Part shown: in pieces, positions 42,320-50,525 of the stretch | How positions within the stretch are numbered: the stretch's first letter is position 1 | Layout: each line of letters starts with the position of its first letter | Assembly (NCBI GenBank): GCA_017552535.1 | Contig: JAFZPV010000062.1 | Span: forward strand, 1-64,000 | From: Clostridia bacterium | GTDB taxonomy: Bacteria > Bacillota > Clostridia > Christensenellales > Aristaeellaceae | DNA: 64,000 bases | Direction: 5' to 3' | The notes under the pieces: generated by a model | What the model was told of the DNA's origin: nothing | The model's input: the letters and a program-made list of their open reading frames with translations, nothing else | The model's database searches: none | Translations under genes and position numbers: made by a program

Positions 42320-42348
42320 AGTATAGCAGATATGCGGTTTTATGTCAA
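42320..42348 (-). promoter_or_regulatory. Promoter of the ABC-F leader
   Basis: Minus strand TTGACA (42343-42348), 17-nt spacer, TATACT (42320-42325). About 210 nt of leader follow before ATG 42103. Confidence 0.88.
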
Positions 42349-42371
42349 TACGCGACTGTTTCAGAAGAGGG

Positions 42372-42676
42372 GAGAATCTGCCGGGTGGTTTGGAGGGGCT
42401 CGCCCCTCCATACTTCAATCCGCAGGGCCAGCTTTGCCGGCCCGAGGAGCGATTTTAGCGAAGGCGCGCTTGCCCGCCGAGAGCAAATAATCGCTACATT
42501 GCAGTTTTTGCGCCCGAAAACTCCGCAGAGCTTTAGCAAAAACTGAGAGCTTGTTACTAAAGCCGGAAATCAATAGACGTTTCGAATCAAAAAACGAACA
42601 GATGGCTCCTAAAGCCAAACCGCTGGAAATGAAATCCTATTTCATTTCCAGCGAGGGGCTGTTTACCAGCCCCCTT
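42372..42676 (+). repeat. Modular palindromic repeat, copy 2 (cassette A)
   Basis: Same order as copy 1: GGAGGGGCTCGCCCCTCC, GGGCCAGCTTTGCCGGCCC, the GCGATTTTAGC/GCAAATAATCGC pair, and the GCTGGAAATGAAAT end palindrome (42624-42655). It finishes with the hairpin GGGGCTG-TTTAC-CAGCCCC, 4 nt from the stop of the Hsp70-like gene. The middle 90 nt differ from copy 1. The GATTTC hairpin has decayed (GAAAACTCCGCAGAGCTTTAG). Confidence 0.8.
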
Positions 42677-42679
42677 TTC

Positions 42680-44572
42680 TTACTGCACGATGGGCATTTC
42701 CACGCTGCGGGCCATGGCAACGATCTGCGCTTCCAGCGAGGAGGTCACGTCGCCTGTCAGCTGCCTGACGAACTCCGGCTTCTGCATGGTGCGCATCAGT
42801 TCTTCTTCGATGGTCCTGCGCTGGCGGGCGGAACCCAGGCTCTTTCTGAGGCCCGCGGCGGTAAGCTTCCTGGCAAGGCCAGGCATGTCGGCGCGGCGCA
42901 CCGCCCCGTCTACGGCTTTTTTGCCCAGGAATCCCACAGCCAGGCCGATCACGGCGCCCGCGAGCCAGCCGATGGGCCCTTCCGCCAGCAGGGCGATGGA
43001 GCCGCCGCCGCACAGGGCGGCGCTTAAGGACGCGGTCACCACATAGGTGAGGGTGGAGAAAAAGCGGTTCTCCAGCATGATGTTCATGCGATCGGGGCTG
43101 GCCAGGGAGTGCACGGCGCTCAGGCTCATGCTGGACCGGTCGATGCTGTGGGCGCGGCAGATCTCGTCTATGTCCGGCTGCAGCTTCAGAAACAGCCGCC
43201 GGCACCAGTCGTTCACCACAGGCTTGAGCTCCTCGATGGCGTCCAGATTGGTCAAAAGCTGGCTTGCGCCTTCGATGATGGGCCTGTCCATTTCCTCGAT
43301 GGTGCGGATGTCGCCGTTTTTCCACTGTTCCAGCGCGTCAAGCACCACGTCGTTTACGATGCGCCCGCTCAGTACGCTGGCCATGGGTACGGTGAGCCAG
43401 TCAAGGGAGGAGGCCACCAGGCGGCCGATCTCCTCACCGTGAAAATACGCTTCGATCTCGCTGTAAAAATCCTCCAGCTGCTTGTCCACGCGCCCGGCGT
43501 AGGCAAGGCCCTTGGCGATGGAATACTCCGGCTCTGGGCAGACCACGATCTGCGCCTGAGGGAATTCCCGCGCGCACGCCTCACGGAAAAAGCCCATGCG
43601 GGACGCGCCGCCTGTGAGGATCAAAAGCTTTGGCGGGTTTTCGCGGGTGGCGTTGCCGGCGTGGCGCAGCAGGTCGCTTAAGCACTCCTGAAAGGTAACG
43701 CCGCTTAATTCGTCCAGGGGCGTGGAGATGATGTCGCGCATGATGCTTTCGTTCAGCTCAAAGCGCAGCCGCACGGGTTCGTCGTAATAGATCGTCTCCG
43801 TGGCCACACAGGGCGTTGCCTGCCACTTGTCTTCGCTGAGAAAGTACTGTTCCTTCAGCCGGCGGGCAGTGAGCTCGCAGCGGTTCTTCCAGGAAACGGA
43901 CTCCTCGAACACGGCCTCGATCTGCTCGCGCTCCGGGCTTCGGCGCACGGCCTTTCTCAGCATGCAGGCCTCGATCAGGCCGCCGCCCAGCGATACGTCG
44001 CCGAAGGTGCCGATGTCGGATTCCCGGCCGTTGATGATGTAGGCGAAGTCCGTGGTGGAGGAGCCGATATCGATGATAAGGGTGGTCTGCGAGAGCATCT
44101 CCGGGGAAATGTTCAGCTCGTGGGCGTAGCGTGCGTAGAAGAAAGCCGCTCTGGATTCCGACACGATGTGCACCTGATCGAAGCCTGCCTTGCGCATGAC
44201 TTCGGCGTAGCGTTCCCGGTCGGCGGGCTTCCAGCCCGCGGGGCAGCCCACGGTGACGTAGGTATCCCTGCCGAAAAAGCCGGGCTGCTCCGTTTCCAGC
44301 TGGCGCTTAAGGCCGTAAGCGAACCTTTCGATGTCTTTCTCGGCGTCCGCGCTGGTCAGGTAGCGGCTTTTGAAGCGGCTGCGCAGGTGGGCCACCTTGC
44401 GGTCCAGCAGGGCCTTTTCGCCCACGCGCACCTCCGTGCCGGACATGCCCACGATGGACACCACGCTCGAATAGCCGTCGATGGGCTGGATCACGGGCTC
44501 GATGATGCTGTTTTCTTCCAGCAGGGCGACGGCGCTCTCCCCGTCGCCGATATCCAAACCTACATATCGCAT
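42680..44572 (-). CDS. Membrane-anchored Hsp70/actin-fold ATPase
   Basis: The 630-residue protein has an Hsp70/actin nucleotide fold: phosphate 1 GLDIGDGESAVAL, phosphate 2 LIIDIGSSTTDFAYI, and adenosine motif LILTGGASRMGFF (residues 1 to about 350). There is no typical DnaK substrate-binding beta domain. The region after residue 380 is helical, with two hydrophobic segments (about 510-535 and 536-560, including SIALLAEGPIGWLAGAVIGL), then a charged tail. It may thus be a membrane-linked chaperone or cytoskeletal-type ATPase. It overlaps its partner gene by 13 nt and ends at repeat copy 2. Client and role are unknown. Confidence 0.75.
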   Translation of the reverse strand: MRYVGLDIGDGESAVALLEENSIIEPVIQPIDGYSSVVSIVGMSGTEVRVGEKALLDRKVAHLRSRFKSRYLTSADAEKDIERFAYGLKRQLETEQPGFFGRDTYVTVGCPAGWKPADRERYAEVMRKAGFDQVHIVSESRAAFFYARYAHELNISPEMLSQTTLIIDIGSSTTDFAYIINGRESDIGTFGDVSLGGGLIEACMLRKAVRRSPEREQIEAVFEESVSWKNRCELTARRLKEQYFLSEDKWQATPCVATETIYYDEPVRLRFELNESIMRDIISTPLDELSGVTFQECLSDLLRHAGNATRENPPKLLILTGGASRMGFFREACAREFPQAQIVVCPEPEYSIAKGLAYAGRVDKQLEDFYSEIEAYFHGEEIGRLVASSLDWLTVPMASVLSGRIVNDVVLDALEQWKNGDIRTIEEMDRPIIEGASQLLTNLDAIEELKPVVNDWCRRLFLKLQPDIDEICRAHSIDRSSMSLSAVHSLASPDRMNIMLENRFFSTLTYVVTASLSAALCGGGSIALLAEGPIGWLAGAVIGLAVGFLGKKAVDGAVRRADMPGLARKLTAAGLRKSLGSARQRRTIEEELMRTMQKPEFVRQLTGDVTSSLEAQIVAMARSVEMPIVQ

Positions 44573-45378
44573 GTTTCTTCCTCTCCGGTATAGCCCATGC
44601 TCACGATGGCCATGCCCCGGGCTACCAGGGTCTTGTCCCGGATGACGGCGGGCACGATGGTGCGCGTGGCGCGCTTGGTGGGCATGGTGTCGAAAAACGC
44701 CTCGTTTTCCGGGCTGTAATCCAAAAACTCATAGCCTTTGGAGATCGAAAGCGCGGTGATGGCCGTCATCAGTTCGTCCGGAACGCTCTGGGGATCGGCG
44801 CGCCGCAGGCTGTTTGCCAGGGTGATGATGCGCACGATGGAATCGTCGGAAGCGCCGGATTCTCCCGGGATGCTCAAAAACGCGTCCAGGTCGCGGTCGA
44901 TGGCCTCCATACGCCTTTCCGCCAGGGAGAACAGCGCTTCGGTATCCACGGTCTGCTCCACCGTGGGCGGCAGCTTCTTTCGGGGCGCAAAGTACGCCGC
45001 GCAGGCCAGGATCGCGGAAAAGGCGATGAACAGGCTCCACACGAATTCGTCTGCCTGCCATACCAGGTAGAACGCGCCTACGGCGGCTAAAAGCGACAGG
45101 ATCAGAAACAGCAGGTTCAGGCTGAAGGCGCCGGAAGACGTGCGCTGCTTGATCCTGGGCGGGTTCAGCGCGCCGAAGGCGGAGATCAGGCCGGCCTCGT
45201 GGGAAAACAGGATGCTGCCCAGCTGGCGCGCGGCGGAGGACGGCAGCTGGGAAAGGGTGAGCTGCTGCGTTTCCGTGAGCATGGCGTTTAAGGCGCGCGC
45301 GGCGTCGTCCGCCGGCATGGCGGCGGGATACTGGCTGCCCTCGCGGATCGCCCTGTAGTGTTCAAGCGCTAAAGACAT
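44560..45378 (-). CDS. Two-helix membrane protein paired with the Hsp70-like protein
   Basis: A 272-residue protein, translated before and overlapping the Hsp70-like gene. Residues 1-80 are soluble and helical; two membrane helices follow (about 86-107 LNLLFLILSLLAAVGAFYLV and 112-130 FVWSLFIAFSAILACAAYF). A cytoplasmic C-terminal region holds a possible coiled coil (EALFSLAERRMEAIDRDLDA) and a beta-rich end. No family is recognised. The overlap and shared membrane location suggest a complex, possibly with a nucleotide-exchange or adaptor role like GrpE (speculative). The start has AAGGAG 7 nt upstream. Confidence 0.65.
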   Translation of the reverse strand: MSLALEHYRAIREGSQYPAAMPADDAARALNAMLTETQQLTLSQLPSSAARQLGSILFSHEAGLISAFGALNPPRIKQRTSSGAFSLNLLFLILSLLAAVGAFYLVWQADEFVWSLFIAFSAILACAAYFAPRKKLPPTVEQTVDTEALFSLAERRMEAIDRDLDAFLSIPGESGASDDSIVRIITLANSLRRADPQSVPDELMTAITALSISKGYEFLDYSPENEAFFDTMPTKRATRTIVPAVIRDKTLVARGMAIVSMGYTGEEETCDM

Positions 45379-45559
45379 TCGATTACTCCTTGCGGCGGTT
45401 ATCCGTTTCGCTCTGCCCGGTCAGAACCGTTGCAAAGCGCATACTTTTTCATTCTTATTGTACCACGTTTCCGCCTCCTTCGCAAGTCCCCCGCGCCTGG
45501 CGCAGAAGCGGCGGCGAAAGCGGGGCCCGAAAAATGCCATACTAAAGAAGAGAAATCTC

Positions 45560-45588
45560 TTGACGATTGCGGGTTTGTTCTGTAAAAT
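45560..45588 (+). promoter_or_regulatory. Promoter of the transglutaminase-peptide-kinase locus
   Basis: TTGACG (45560-45565), 17-nt spacer, TAAAAT (45583-45588), about 40 nt before ATG 45632. Confidence 0.75.
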
Positions 45589-45631
45589 ATCATTAGCTAA
45601 GAATAGCTGTTTCCAGAAGGAGGCTGCGTTC

Positions 45632-48600
45632 ATGGATACGAAACGGGCGATGCTCCGCTTCATCTCGCTGCTGCTTTGCCTGATGCTCGTTTTGAGCGGT
45701 GCCGGCGTGAGGACGCTGGCGGAAGGCACTGCGCTTCCGCAGGCGCAGGAGACCCAAGACCCTGCAGACGACGGTGAGGACGGCACCGAAGGAAACGTGA
45801 CCGACGGCGAAGGTGCCGATGGCGATGAGACTGACGGTGAAGGCACTGACGGTGACGGGACCGACGGTGAAGGCGCCGACGGCGAAGAGACTGTCGGTGA
45901 CGGCACTGAGGGCGACGGAACTGACGGTGACGGAGCTGATGGTGAAGGAACCGAGGGTGAAGGCGCCGAAGGCGAAGGTGCAGACGGCGATGGGACCGAC
46001 GGAGAAGGTGCCGAAGGTGGAGAAACTGACGGTGAAGGAACCGGGGCAGAAGGCTCCGAAGGTGCTGGTACTGACGGCGACGGAACCGATGGAAACGTAA
46101 CCGATGGAAATGGAACCGATGGTGAAGGCATCGAAGGTGACGGAACTGACGGTGACGGGATTGATGGCGAAGGCACCGATGGCGGCATTACTGACGGTGA
46201 AGGCACTGACGGAGACGGAGCCGAGGGAAACGGTACTGACGGCAATGGAGCCGATGGCGAAGGCGCCGAAGGAGACGGAACTGACGGCGTAGGAACCGAT
46301 GGAGAAGGCGCCGAAGGTGACGGAGAAGGAACCGAAGGAGACGGTACTGACGATAACGGAACCGACGGCGATGGAACCGATGGTGAAAGCGCCGAAGGTG
46401 ACGGAGAAGGAACCGAAGGCGAAGGAATCGGGGAAGACGGAACCGACAGTGAAGGAACTGAAGGCGATGGCATTGAAGGTGAAGGTACTGACGGCGAAGG
46501 TGCCGAGGAGGAAGACGGAGAAGAACCGGAACCGGAGATCGTCTTTGCTACAGGACCGGTCTCTGAAAGCCTCGCTCCGATCGGCGGTGCAGACAACGAT
46601 GCACTGTTCGAGCAGTATATCCGCCGCAACCTGCCCGGCCTGGGCGGCGGCGTCAAACTGCGTTCCGCTTCTCCCAGCGCGGTCAGCCAGCTGAACGAAA
46701 ATACACAGAAGCTGTGCAACGCTCTTATTCCTATGCTGCAAGCGGTGGCAGAGGGGAATAGAACATCTACTGAATTCACCATAACAGCAGAACAGATGGA
46801 TCTGGTACGAAAGTACAAGGCTGTTGATCTTGTAGAGGATACCAGTACTGTTTATAACCCAGATACCCATCACTGGTCGATAACTTCTGAGGCTCTAACC
46901 AATCTGCTCGCACAGTATGGTTTCCAATTTGATTTGGTGATCAGGGCTTTGCTTGCAGACTGCCCGTATACACTATATTGGTACGACAAAACGACCAGTA
47001 CTTACCGCGGTTGGGATTATGACTATGAATTCATAAACGACGAGCTCTGGCTCAGCCTGACTGAGGTGTCCTACCAGTTGCCTGTCTCTCAGGATTATAG
47101 GGGAAAGGAAGGTACTTATAGTGTAGATTCCACTTATCCCACACGTGTGAAAAACGCGAAAGATAATATCGAGACTATTATACATACGCATGCCTCGGAA
47201 AGCGACTACGCCAAGTTGGAAAGTTATAAAACTGAGATATGCAGTCTGGTGGAATACAATTACTACGCAGCAGATGACAATAATAACGTAGCGTACGGCG
47301 ATCCATGGCAGCTGGTGTTCGTGTTCGACGGTGACAGCACAACGAATGTTGTGTGTGAAGGCTACTCCAAGGCATTCAAGTATTTGTGTGACCGTTCCAC
47401 CTTTACCGGTGGCACCAGATGCATCACTGTATCTGGCAATATGCAGTCGGGTGAGACCAACGGCGGACACATGTGGAATATCGTCTATATGCCGGATGAC
47501 AGGTATTATCTGGTCGATGTGACCAACTGTGACGGAAATACCGTCACTGATTGGCTGTTCCTGAAGGGCTGGATACGGCACCCGAGCAATACACAGTATG
47601 TCTTTAGATACGGGTCTTCTGACATATATTACACATATGATAGCTATATGTCTGAGATCCATGGCAGTGCTTGGCTGGATATTTCCAAACACGCATATGG
47701 CACAACATATTACAGCATCGATGTGTCTTCATGCGAAAACGGTACTGTGACTGCTGACTATAGAGAGGCAGCCGAGGAAGACATCATCACGCTGACCGTA
47801 CAGGCGGCGGAAGGTTTCAGATTCGTTGACGGCAGTCTTAAAGTCACCGGACCGGATGGCGACATAACTTTTACCGATAACGGAGATGGAACGTTTACCT
47901 TCACGATGCCTGCGGGTAATGTCGCGGTCAGTGCTGCCTTTGCTGCTCCCGCGTTTGCCAACCACTCCGTGGTGCTCAAGGGTCTGATCGGCGTAGACTT
48001 CTATATGGACCTGCCGGGCGGCGCGTCGGCTTACCCGGGAAGCTATATGAGCTTTGCGGGCAATAACGGAAAGATCGACGCCACCGCAAATACGCCCTCT
48101 TCGCCCGATGGCGACGGTCAGTACAAATACACCTGCTACGTAAGCTCCATCCAGATGGCGGAAAAAATCACGCCCACCTTCCACTACACCCAGGGTGGCC
48201 AGGAGTTCACGATCGAGGGCGAGGCTTATTCCGCCGAGGATTACATCAAGTGGGCTAAGGATAACCTGAGCGATACGAATCTGACCATTGTGAAGGCGCT
48301 GGCGGATTACGGCTATTACGCTCAGCAGTACCTTTCCGTGCAGAATGGCTGGACCATCGGCACGGACTACGCCGCAATGACCACGCACTTCACAGAGCCG
48401 TCAGGCTTTAACCGCGAAACCATTCTCGCTGGAGCCGCGGAAAGCGCATTCACCGCCACGGAGAATTCCCAGACCGTAGCCCAGTCCGGCTACCGGCTGA
48501 ACCTAGGCTCTACCATCAGCTTGGACGTGAGGATGCTGCCTGCTGAAGGTACCGAGATCACTTCTGTGACCCTGGACGGTGCGGCTGCGGCGGTGACGGT

Positions 48601-48802
48601 CTCTGGCCAGTACAGTGTCGTAACGAAGTCCGGCATCATGGCTTCAGGGCTGGCGGATGAGTACATTATCGTTGCTGGGGATTGCACGATTCATGTGTCA
48701 GCGATGTCTTATGTGTACGAAATGCTAGGCCGTGATAACTCCAGTGCCACTTTTAAAAACCTTCTGTGCGCGCTCTATGAGTACGCGAAGGCCTGTAAAT
48801 GA
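45632..48802 (+). CDS. Secreted transglutaminase-like protein with acidic pentapeptide repeat region
   Basis: The 1056-residue protein starts at ATG 45632 behind AAGGAGG and has a signal peptide (to about A30, RTLA-EG). Residues about 50-290 are roughly fifty units of G-x-(D/E)-G-(D/E/N), such as GTDGD and GADGE. A transglutaminase-like domain follows with the triad Cys575 (VVCEGYSKAF), His613 (NGGHMWNIVY) and Asp629 (YYLVDVTNCDG). Next is an InlB-type beta repeat (about 690-770, ending DGTFTFTMPAGNVAVSAAF), then an uncharacterised C-terminal beta region. The product is exported; no LPXTG anchor is seen. It may cross-link or cleave peptide bonds. Four genes follow in the same direction. Confidence 0.85.
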   Translation: MDTKRAMLRFISLLLCLMLVLSGAGVRTLAEGTALPQAQETQDPADDGEDGTEGNVTDGEGADGDETDGEGTDGDGTDGEGADGEETVGDGTEGDGTDGDGADGEGTEGEGAEGEGADGDGTDGEGAEGGETDGEGTGAEGSEGAGTDGDGTDGNVTDGNGTDGEGIEGDGTDGDGIDGEGTDGGITDGEGTDGDGAEGNGTDGNGADGEGAEGDGTDGVGTDGEGAEGDGEGTEGDGTDDNGTDGDGTDGESAEGDGEGTEGEGIGEDGTDSEGTEGDGIEGEGTDGEGAEEEDGEEPEPEIVFATGPVSESLAPIGGADNDALFEQYIRRNLPGLGGGVKLRSASPSAVSQLNENTQKLCNALIPMLQAVAEGNRTSTEFTITAEQMDLVRKYKAVDLVEDTSTVYNPDTHHWSITSEALTNLLAQYGFQFDLVIRALLADCPYTLYWYDKTTSTYRGWDYDYEFINDELWLSLTEVSYQLPVSQDYRGKEGTYSVDSTYPTRVKNAKDNIETIIHTHASESDYAKLESYKTEICSLVEYNYYAADDNNNVAYGDPWQLVFVFDGDSTTNVVCEGYSKAFKYLCDRSTFTGGTRCITVSGNMQSGETNGGHMWNIVYMPDDRYYLVDVTNCDGNTVTDWLFLKGWIRHPSNTQYVFRYGSSDIYYTYDSYMSEIHGSAWLDISKHAYGTTYYSIDVSSCENGTVTADYREAAEEDIITLTVQAAEGFRFVDGSLKVTGPDGDITFTDNGDGTFTFTMPAGNVAVSAAFAAPAFANHSVVLKGLIGVDFYMDLPGGASAYPGSYMSFAGNNGKIDATANTPSSPDGDGQYKYTCYVSSIQMAEKITPTFHYTQGGQEFTIEGEAYSAEDYIKWAKDNLSDTNLTIVKALADYGYYAQQYLSVQNGWTIGTDYAAMTTHFTEPSGFNRETILAGAAESAFTATENSQTVAQSGYRLNLGSTISLDVRMLPAEGTEITSVTLDGAAAAVTVSGQYSVVTKSGIMASGLADEYIIVAGDCTIHVSAMSYVYEMLGRDNSSATFKNLLCALYEYAKACK

Positions 48803-48819
48803 TGGAAAGGGAGAATACC

Positions 48820-48933
48820 ATGGAAAAAGAAAAGTATGAAGAATTGCAGATGGAAGTTATTGAGATTGAAAGCGTCGACGTGATTACTGAGAGTAATCCC
48901 AATTCGGATACACAGGCGCCGTATACGAATTAA
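48820..48933 (+). CDS. 37-residue acidic peptide, putative modified-peptide precursor
   Basis: A small gene with a good ribosome site (GGGAG, 6 nt), 17 nt after the transglutaminase stop. The first 24 residues are acidic with alternating hydrophobics (MEKEKYEELQ, then MEVIEIESVDVITES). The last 13 are polar, rich in Asn, Ser, Thr and Pro (NPNSDTQAPYTN). It has no signal peptide. This leader/core appearance and its position ahead of an HprK-like kinase and a PqqD-like gene fit a ribosomally made, modified peptide. There is no biochemical proof. It is more AT-rich than its neighbours. Confidence 0.65.
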   Translation: MEKEKYEELQMEVIEIESVDVITESNPNSDTQAPYTN

Positions 48934-48952
48934 TACTTATAAGGAGCCTCCT

Positions 48953-49201
48953 ATGCATAAAAAAGCCGCGCTGATCCTGGCGCTCTGCCTGATCGCGCTG
49001 ATCCTCAGCGGCTGCACCTGTACGCAGCTGCAGGCGCTCAGCGCGCTCCTTCCGCGGGAGCGGGCGGAGAGGGCTCTGCCCGCCGCCCAGCCGGCGGAGT
49101 TCGCCGCGCCCGCGCTGACGCCGGCACCCACGCCGGAGCCGACTGTTCAGCCCACTTTAAAGCCTACCGCCGCGCCGATCCAGCTGCCCAAGGGACCGTG
49201 A
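48953..49201 (+). CDS. Small proline-rich lipoprotein
   Basis: An 82-residue protein with lipoprotein signal and lipobox (ALCLIALILSGC), followed by a short Ala/Glu/Arg helix and a Pro/Thr/Ala tail (TPAPTPEPTVQPTLKPTAAP). No domain is recognised. Its AAGGAG is 6-7 nt before ATG. Its stop TGA overlaps the ATG of the kinase gene (TGATG), so the two are translationally coupled. It may tether or present a partner at the membrane (inference from context). Confidence 0.75.
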   Translation: MHKKAALILALCLIALILSGCTCTQLQALSALLPRERAERALPAAQPAEFAAPALTPAPTPEPTVQPTLKPTAAPIQLPKGP

Positions 49202-49926
49202 TGGAGGGCGTATACCGCTTTGCCGATCTGAACGTGGCGATCCGCACGCGCTGCAGGCGCCTTCACGACATGTGCCGGGATTACCGCGCCAGCGGGCTCC
49301 CGGACATTGTTATATCCTTGACCGGCGCGGACGTGGAGAGGGAGCGGGAAAAGGCGGCCGTGACGGCCCGGCGGGAAGGGCGCTTTGCGGCGGAATACCC
49401 GTACGACTATCTGGAGACGCTGGCGGCGTACCGCGCCCTGGCGGAGGAACTGCCCGGGCACGACGGTTTTCTGATCCACGGTTCCGCTGTGGCGGCGGAT
49501 GGGGAAGGGTACGTATTCATCGCCCCCAGCGGTACGGGCAAGAGTACCCACGCCCGCCTGTGGCTTGAAATGCTGGGCAGCCGCGCCGTGATGATCAACG
49601 ACGACAAGCCCCTTTTGCGCTTTATGCCATCCGGGCCCCGCGTGTACGGCACCCCCTGGGACGGCAAGGAGCACCTGAGCGCCAACATGTCCGCGCCCCT
49701 CAAGGCCGTTTGCGTGCTGACCCGGGCAAAGGAAAATACGATCCGGCCCCTTAGTCCGCATGAAGCGCTTGCGTATCTGCTGCGCCAGATCTACCGCCCT
49801 GCCGGAAAGGAAGCGGCGGAACAGACCCTGACCCTTATAGACCGTTTGGATGCGGGACTGTATCTGCTGGGCTGCAACATGGAGCCCGAAGCCGCACGCG
49901 TGGCGTACGAGGGCATGAAAGGATAA
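49201..49926 (+). CDS. HprK-like serine kinase
   Basis: A 241-residue protein with the HPr kinase/phosphorylase-like fold: IHGSAVAADGEGYVFIAPSG leads to a P-loop APSGTGKST (about residues 109-117), a following INDDKPLLR with the conserved acidic pair, and GTPWDGKEHLS. The N-terminal domain of true HprK is absent. Relatives of this small type lie beside PqqD-like genes and in modified-peptide loci, where some phosphorylate a serine of the precursor. ATG 49201 is preferred; a GTG three bases earlier is possible. It is followed by the PqqD-like gene after 3 nt. Confidence 0.85.
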   Translation: MEGVYRFADLNVAIRTRCRRLHDMCRDYRASGLPDIVISLTGADVEREREKAAVTARREGRFAAEYPYDYLETLAAYRALAEELPGHDGFLIHGSAVAADGEGYVFIAPSGTGKSTHARLWLEMLGSRAVMINDDKPLLRFMPSGPRVYGTPWDGKEHLSANMSAPLKAVCVLTRAKENTIRPLSPHEALAYLLRQIYRPAGKEAAEQTLTLIDRLDAGLYLLGCNMEPEAARVAYEGMKG

Positions 49927-49929
49927 GGT

Positions 49930-50190
49930 ATGAAGCTGAAAAGCGATTTTATCGTTCGCGAAGTAAACGGCGAGACCGTGCTGGTGCCCATCGGCGATAC
50001 CGGCTTTTCGGGCATGGTGCGCGGCAATAAAACACTCGGCGCGATCCTTCAGGCGCTCAAGGCGGACGTCACCGAGGATGAGATCGTATCCTCCCTGCTG
50101 GAACGCTTTGACGCTCCGGAGGAGAAGGTTCGGGCTGACGTGCAAAAAGCCCTTTCCGCCCTGCGAAAAATAGGCGCGCTCAGAGACTGA
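49930..50190 (+). CDS. PqqD-family peptide-recognition protein
   Basis: An 86-residue PqqD-like winged-helix protein (SDFIVREVNGETVLVPIGD, GNKTLGAILQALKADVTEDE, then VRADVQKALSALRKIGAL). PqqD domains are RiPP recognition elements that bind the leader of a precursor peptide and hand it to a modifying enzyme. The natural partner here is the kinase immediately upstream and the 37-residue peptide two genes further up. No radical SAM or dehydrogenase partner is present in the window. Confidence 0.88.
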   Translation: MKLKSDFIVREVNGETVLVPIGDTGFSGMVRGNKTLGAILQALKADVTEDEIVSSLLERFDAPEEKVRADVQKALSALRKIGALRD

Positions 50191-50201
50191 AGCAAACTAA
50201 A

Positions 50202-50221
50202 AAAGCCCCCGGAGGGGCTTT
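50202..50221 (-). terminator. Terminator between convergent PqqD and DUF1858 genes
   Basis: AAAGCCCC-CGGA-GGGGCTTT. The minus strand side has the longer U-run (CTTTTTTAG), so it mainly ends DUF1858 transcription, with partial function for the PqqD operon. Confidence 0.75.
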
Positions 50222-50233
50222 GGATGAGAGCGC

Positions 50234-50434
50234 TCAGGCTTTGGCGGCCAGATACTCGTTGAGCTGCTTTACCAGCTCGTCGGCGTCGGTGCCGTGGGCG
50301 GCGCAGGCGTTTTCAAGGGACTCGGCGGTGGCGTGGGGGCAGCCCAGGCAGTGCATGCCGAAGGCCATCAGAATGGACGCCATGCCGCGGTCCACCTTCA
50401 GAACTTCGCTGATGCTCATGGTTTTGGTGATCAT
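50234..50434 (-). CDS. DUF1858 redox-disulfide domain protein
   Basis: A 66-residue protein (MITKTMSISEVLKVDRGMAS) consisting of one DUF1858 domain with the conserved GMHCLGCPHA motif. Two cysteines spaced by two residues suggest a redox or metal role, and DUF1858 units are often linked to hybrid-cluster or disulfide chemistry. AGGAGG is 8 nt before ATG 50434. Its promoter faces the SDR gene. Confidence 0.88.
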   Translation of the reverse strand: MITKTMSISEVLKVDRGMASILMAFGMHCLGCPHATAESLENACAAHGTDADELVKQLNEYLAAKA

Positions 50435-50463
50435 GTAGATATCCTCCTGTTTCTGATAGGCGC

Positions 50464-50492
50464 ATGATACATCAACAGGGTTAGGAATGCAA
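50464..50492 (-). promoter_or_regulatory. Promoter of the DUF1858 gene
   Basis: Minus strand TTGCAT (50487-50492), 17-nt spacer, TATCAT (50464-50469), 30 nt before ATG 50434. Confidence 0.55.
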
Positions 50493-50525
50493 CGGCAGGA
50501 AAGTAATATTTTTGTGAGGACGCGC

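Noticed and set aside
45458..45631. 58-residue N-terminal extension of the transglutaminase-like protein
   Set aside because: The promoter (45560-45588) lies inside it, and a signal peptide with ribosome site starts at 45632.
45421..46873. PSxPS-repeat (465 residues) and Ser/Phe-rich (426 residues) minus-strand frames
   Set aside because: Shadows of the acidic pentapeptide repeat of the secreted transglutaminase, which has signal peptide, promoter and ribosome site.
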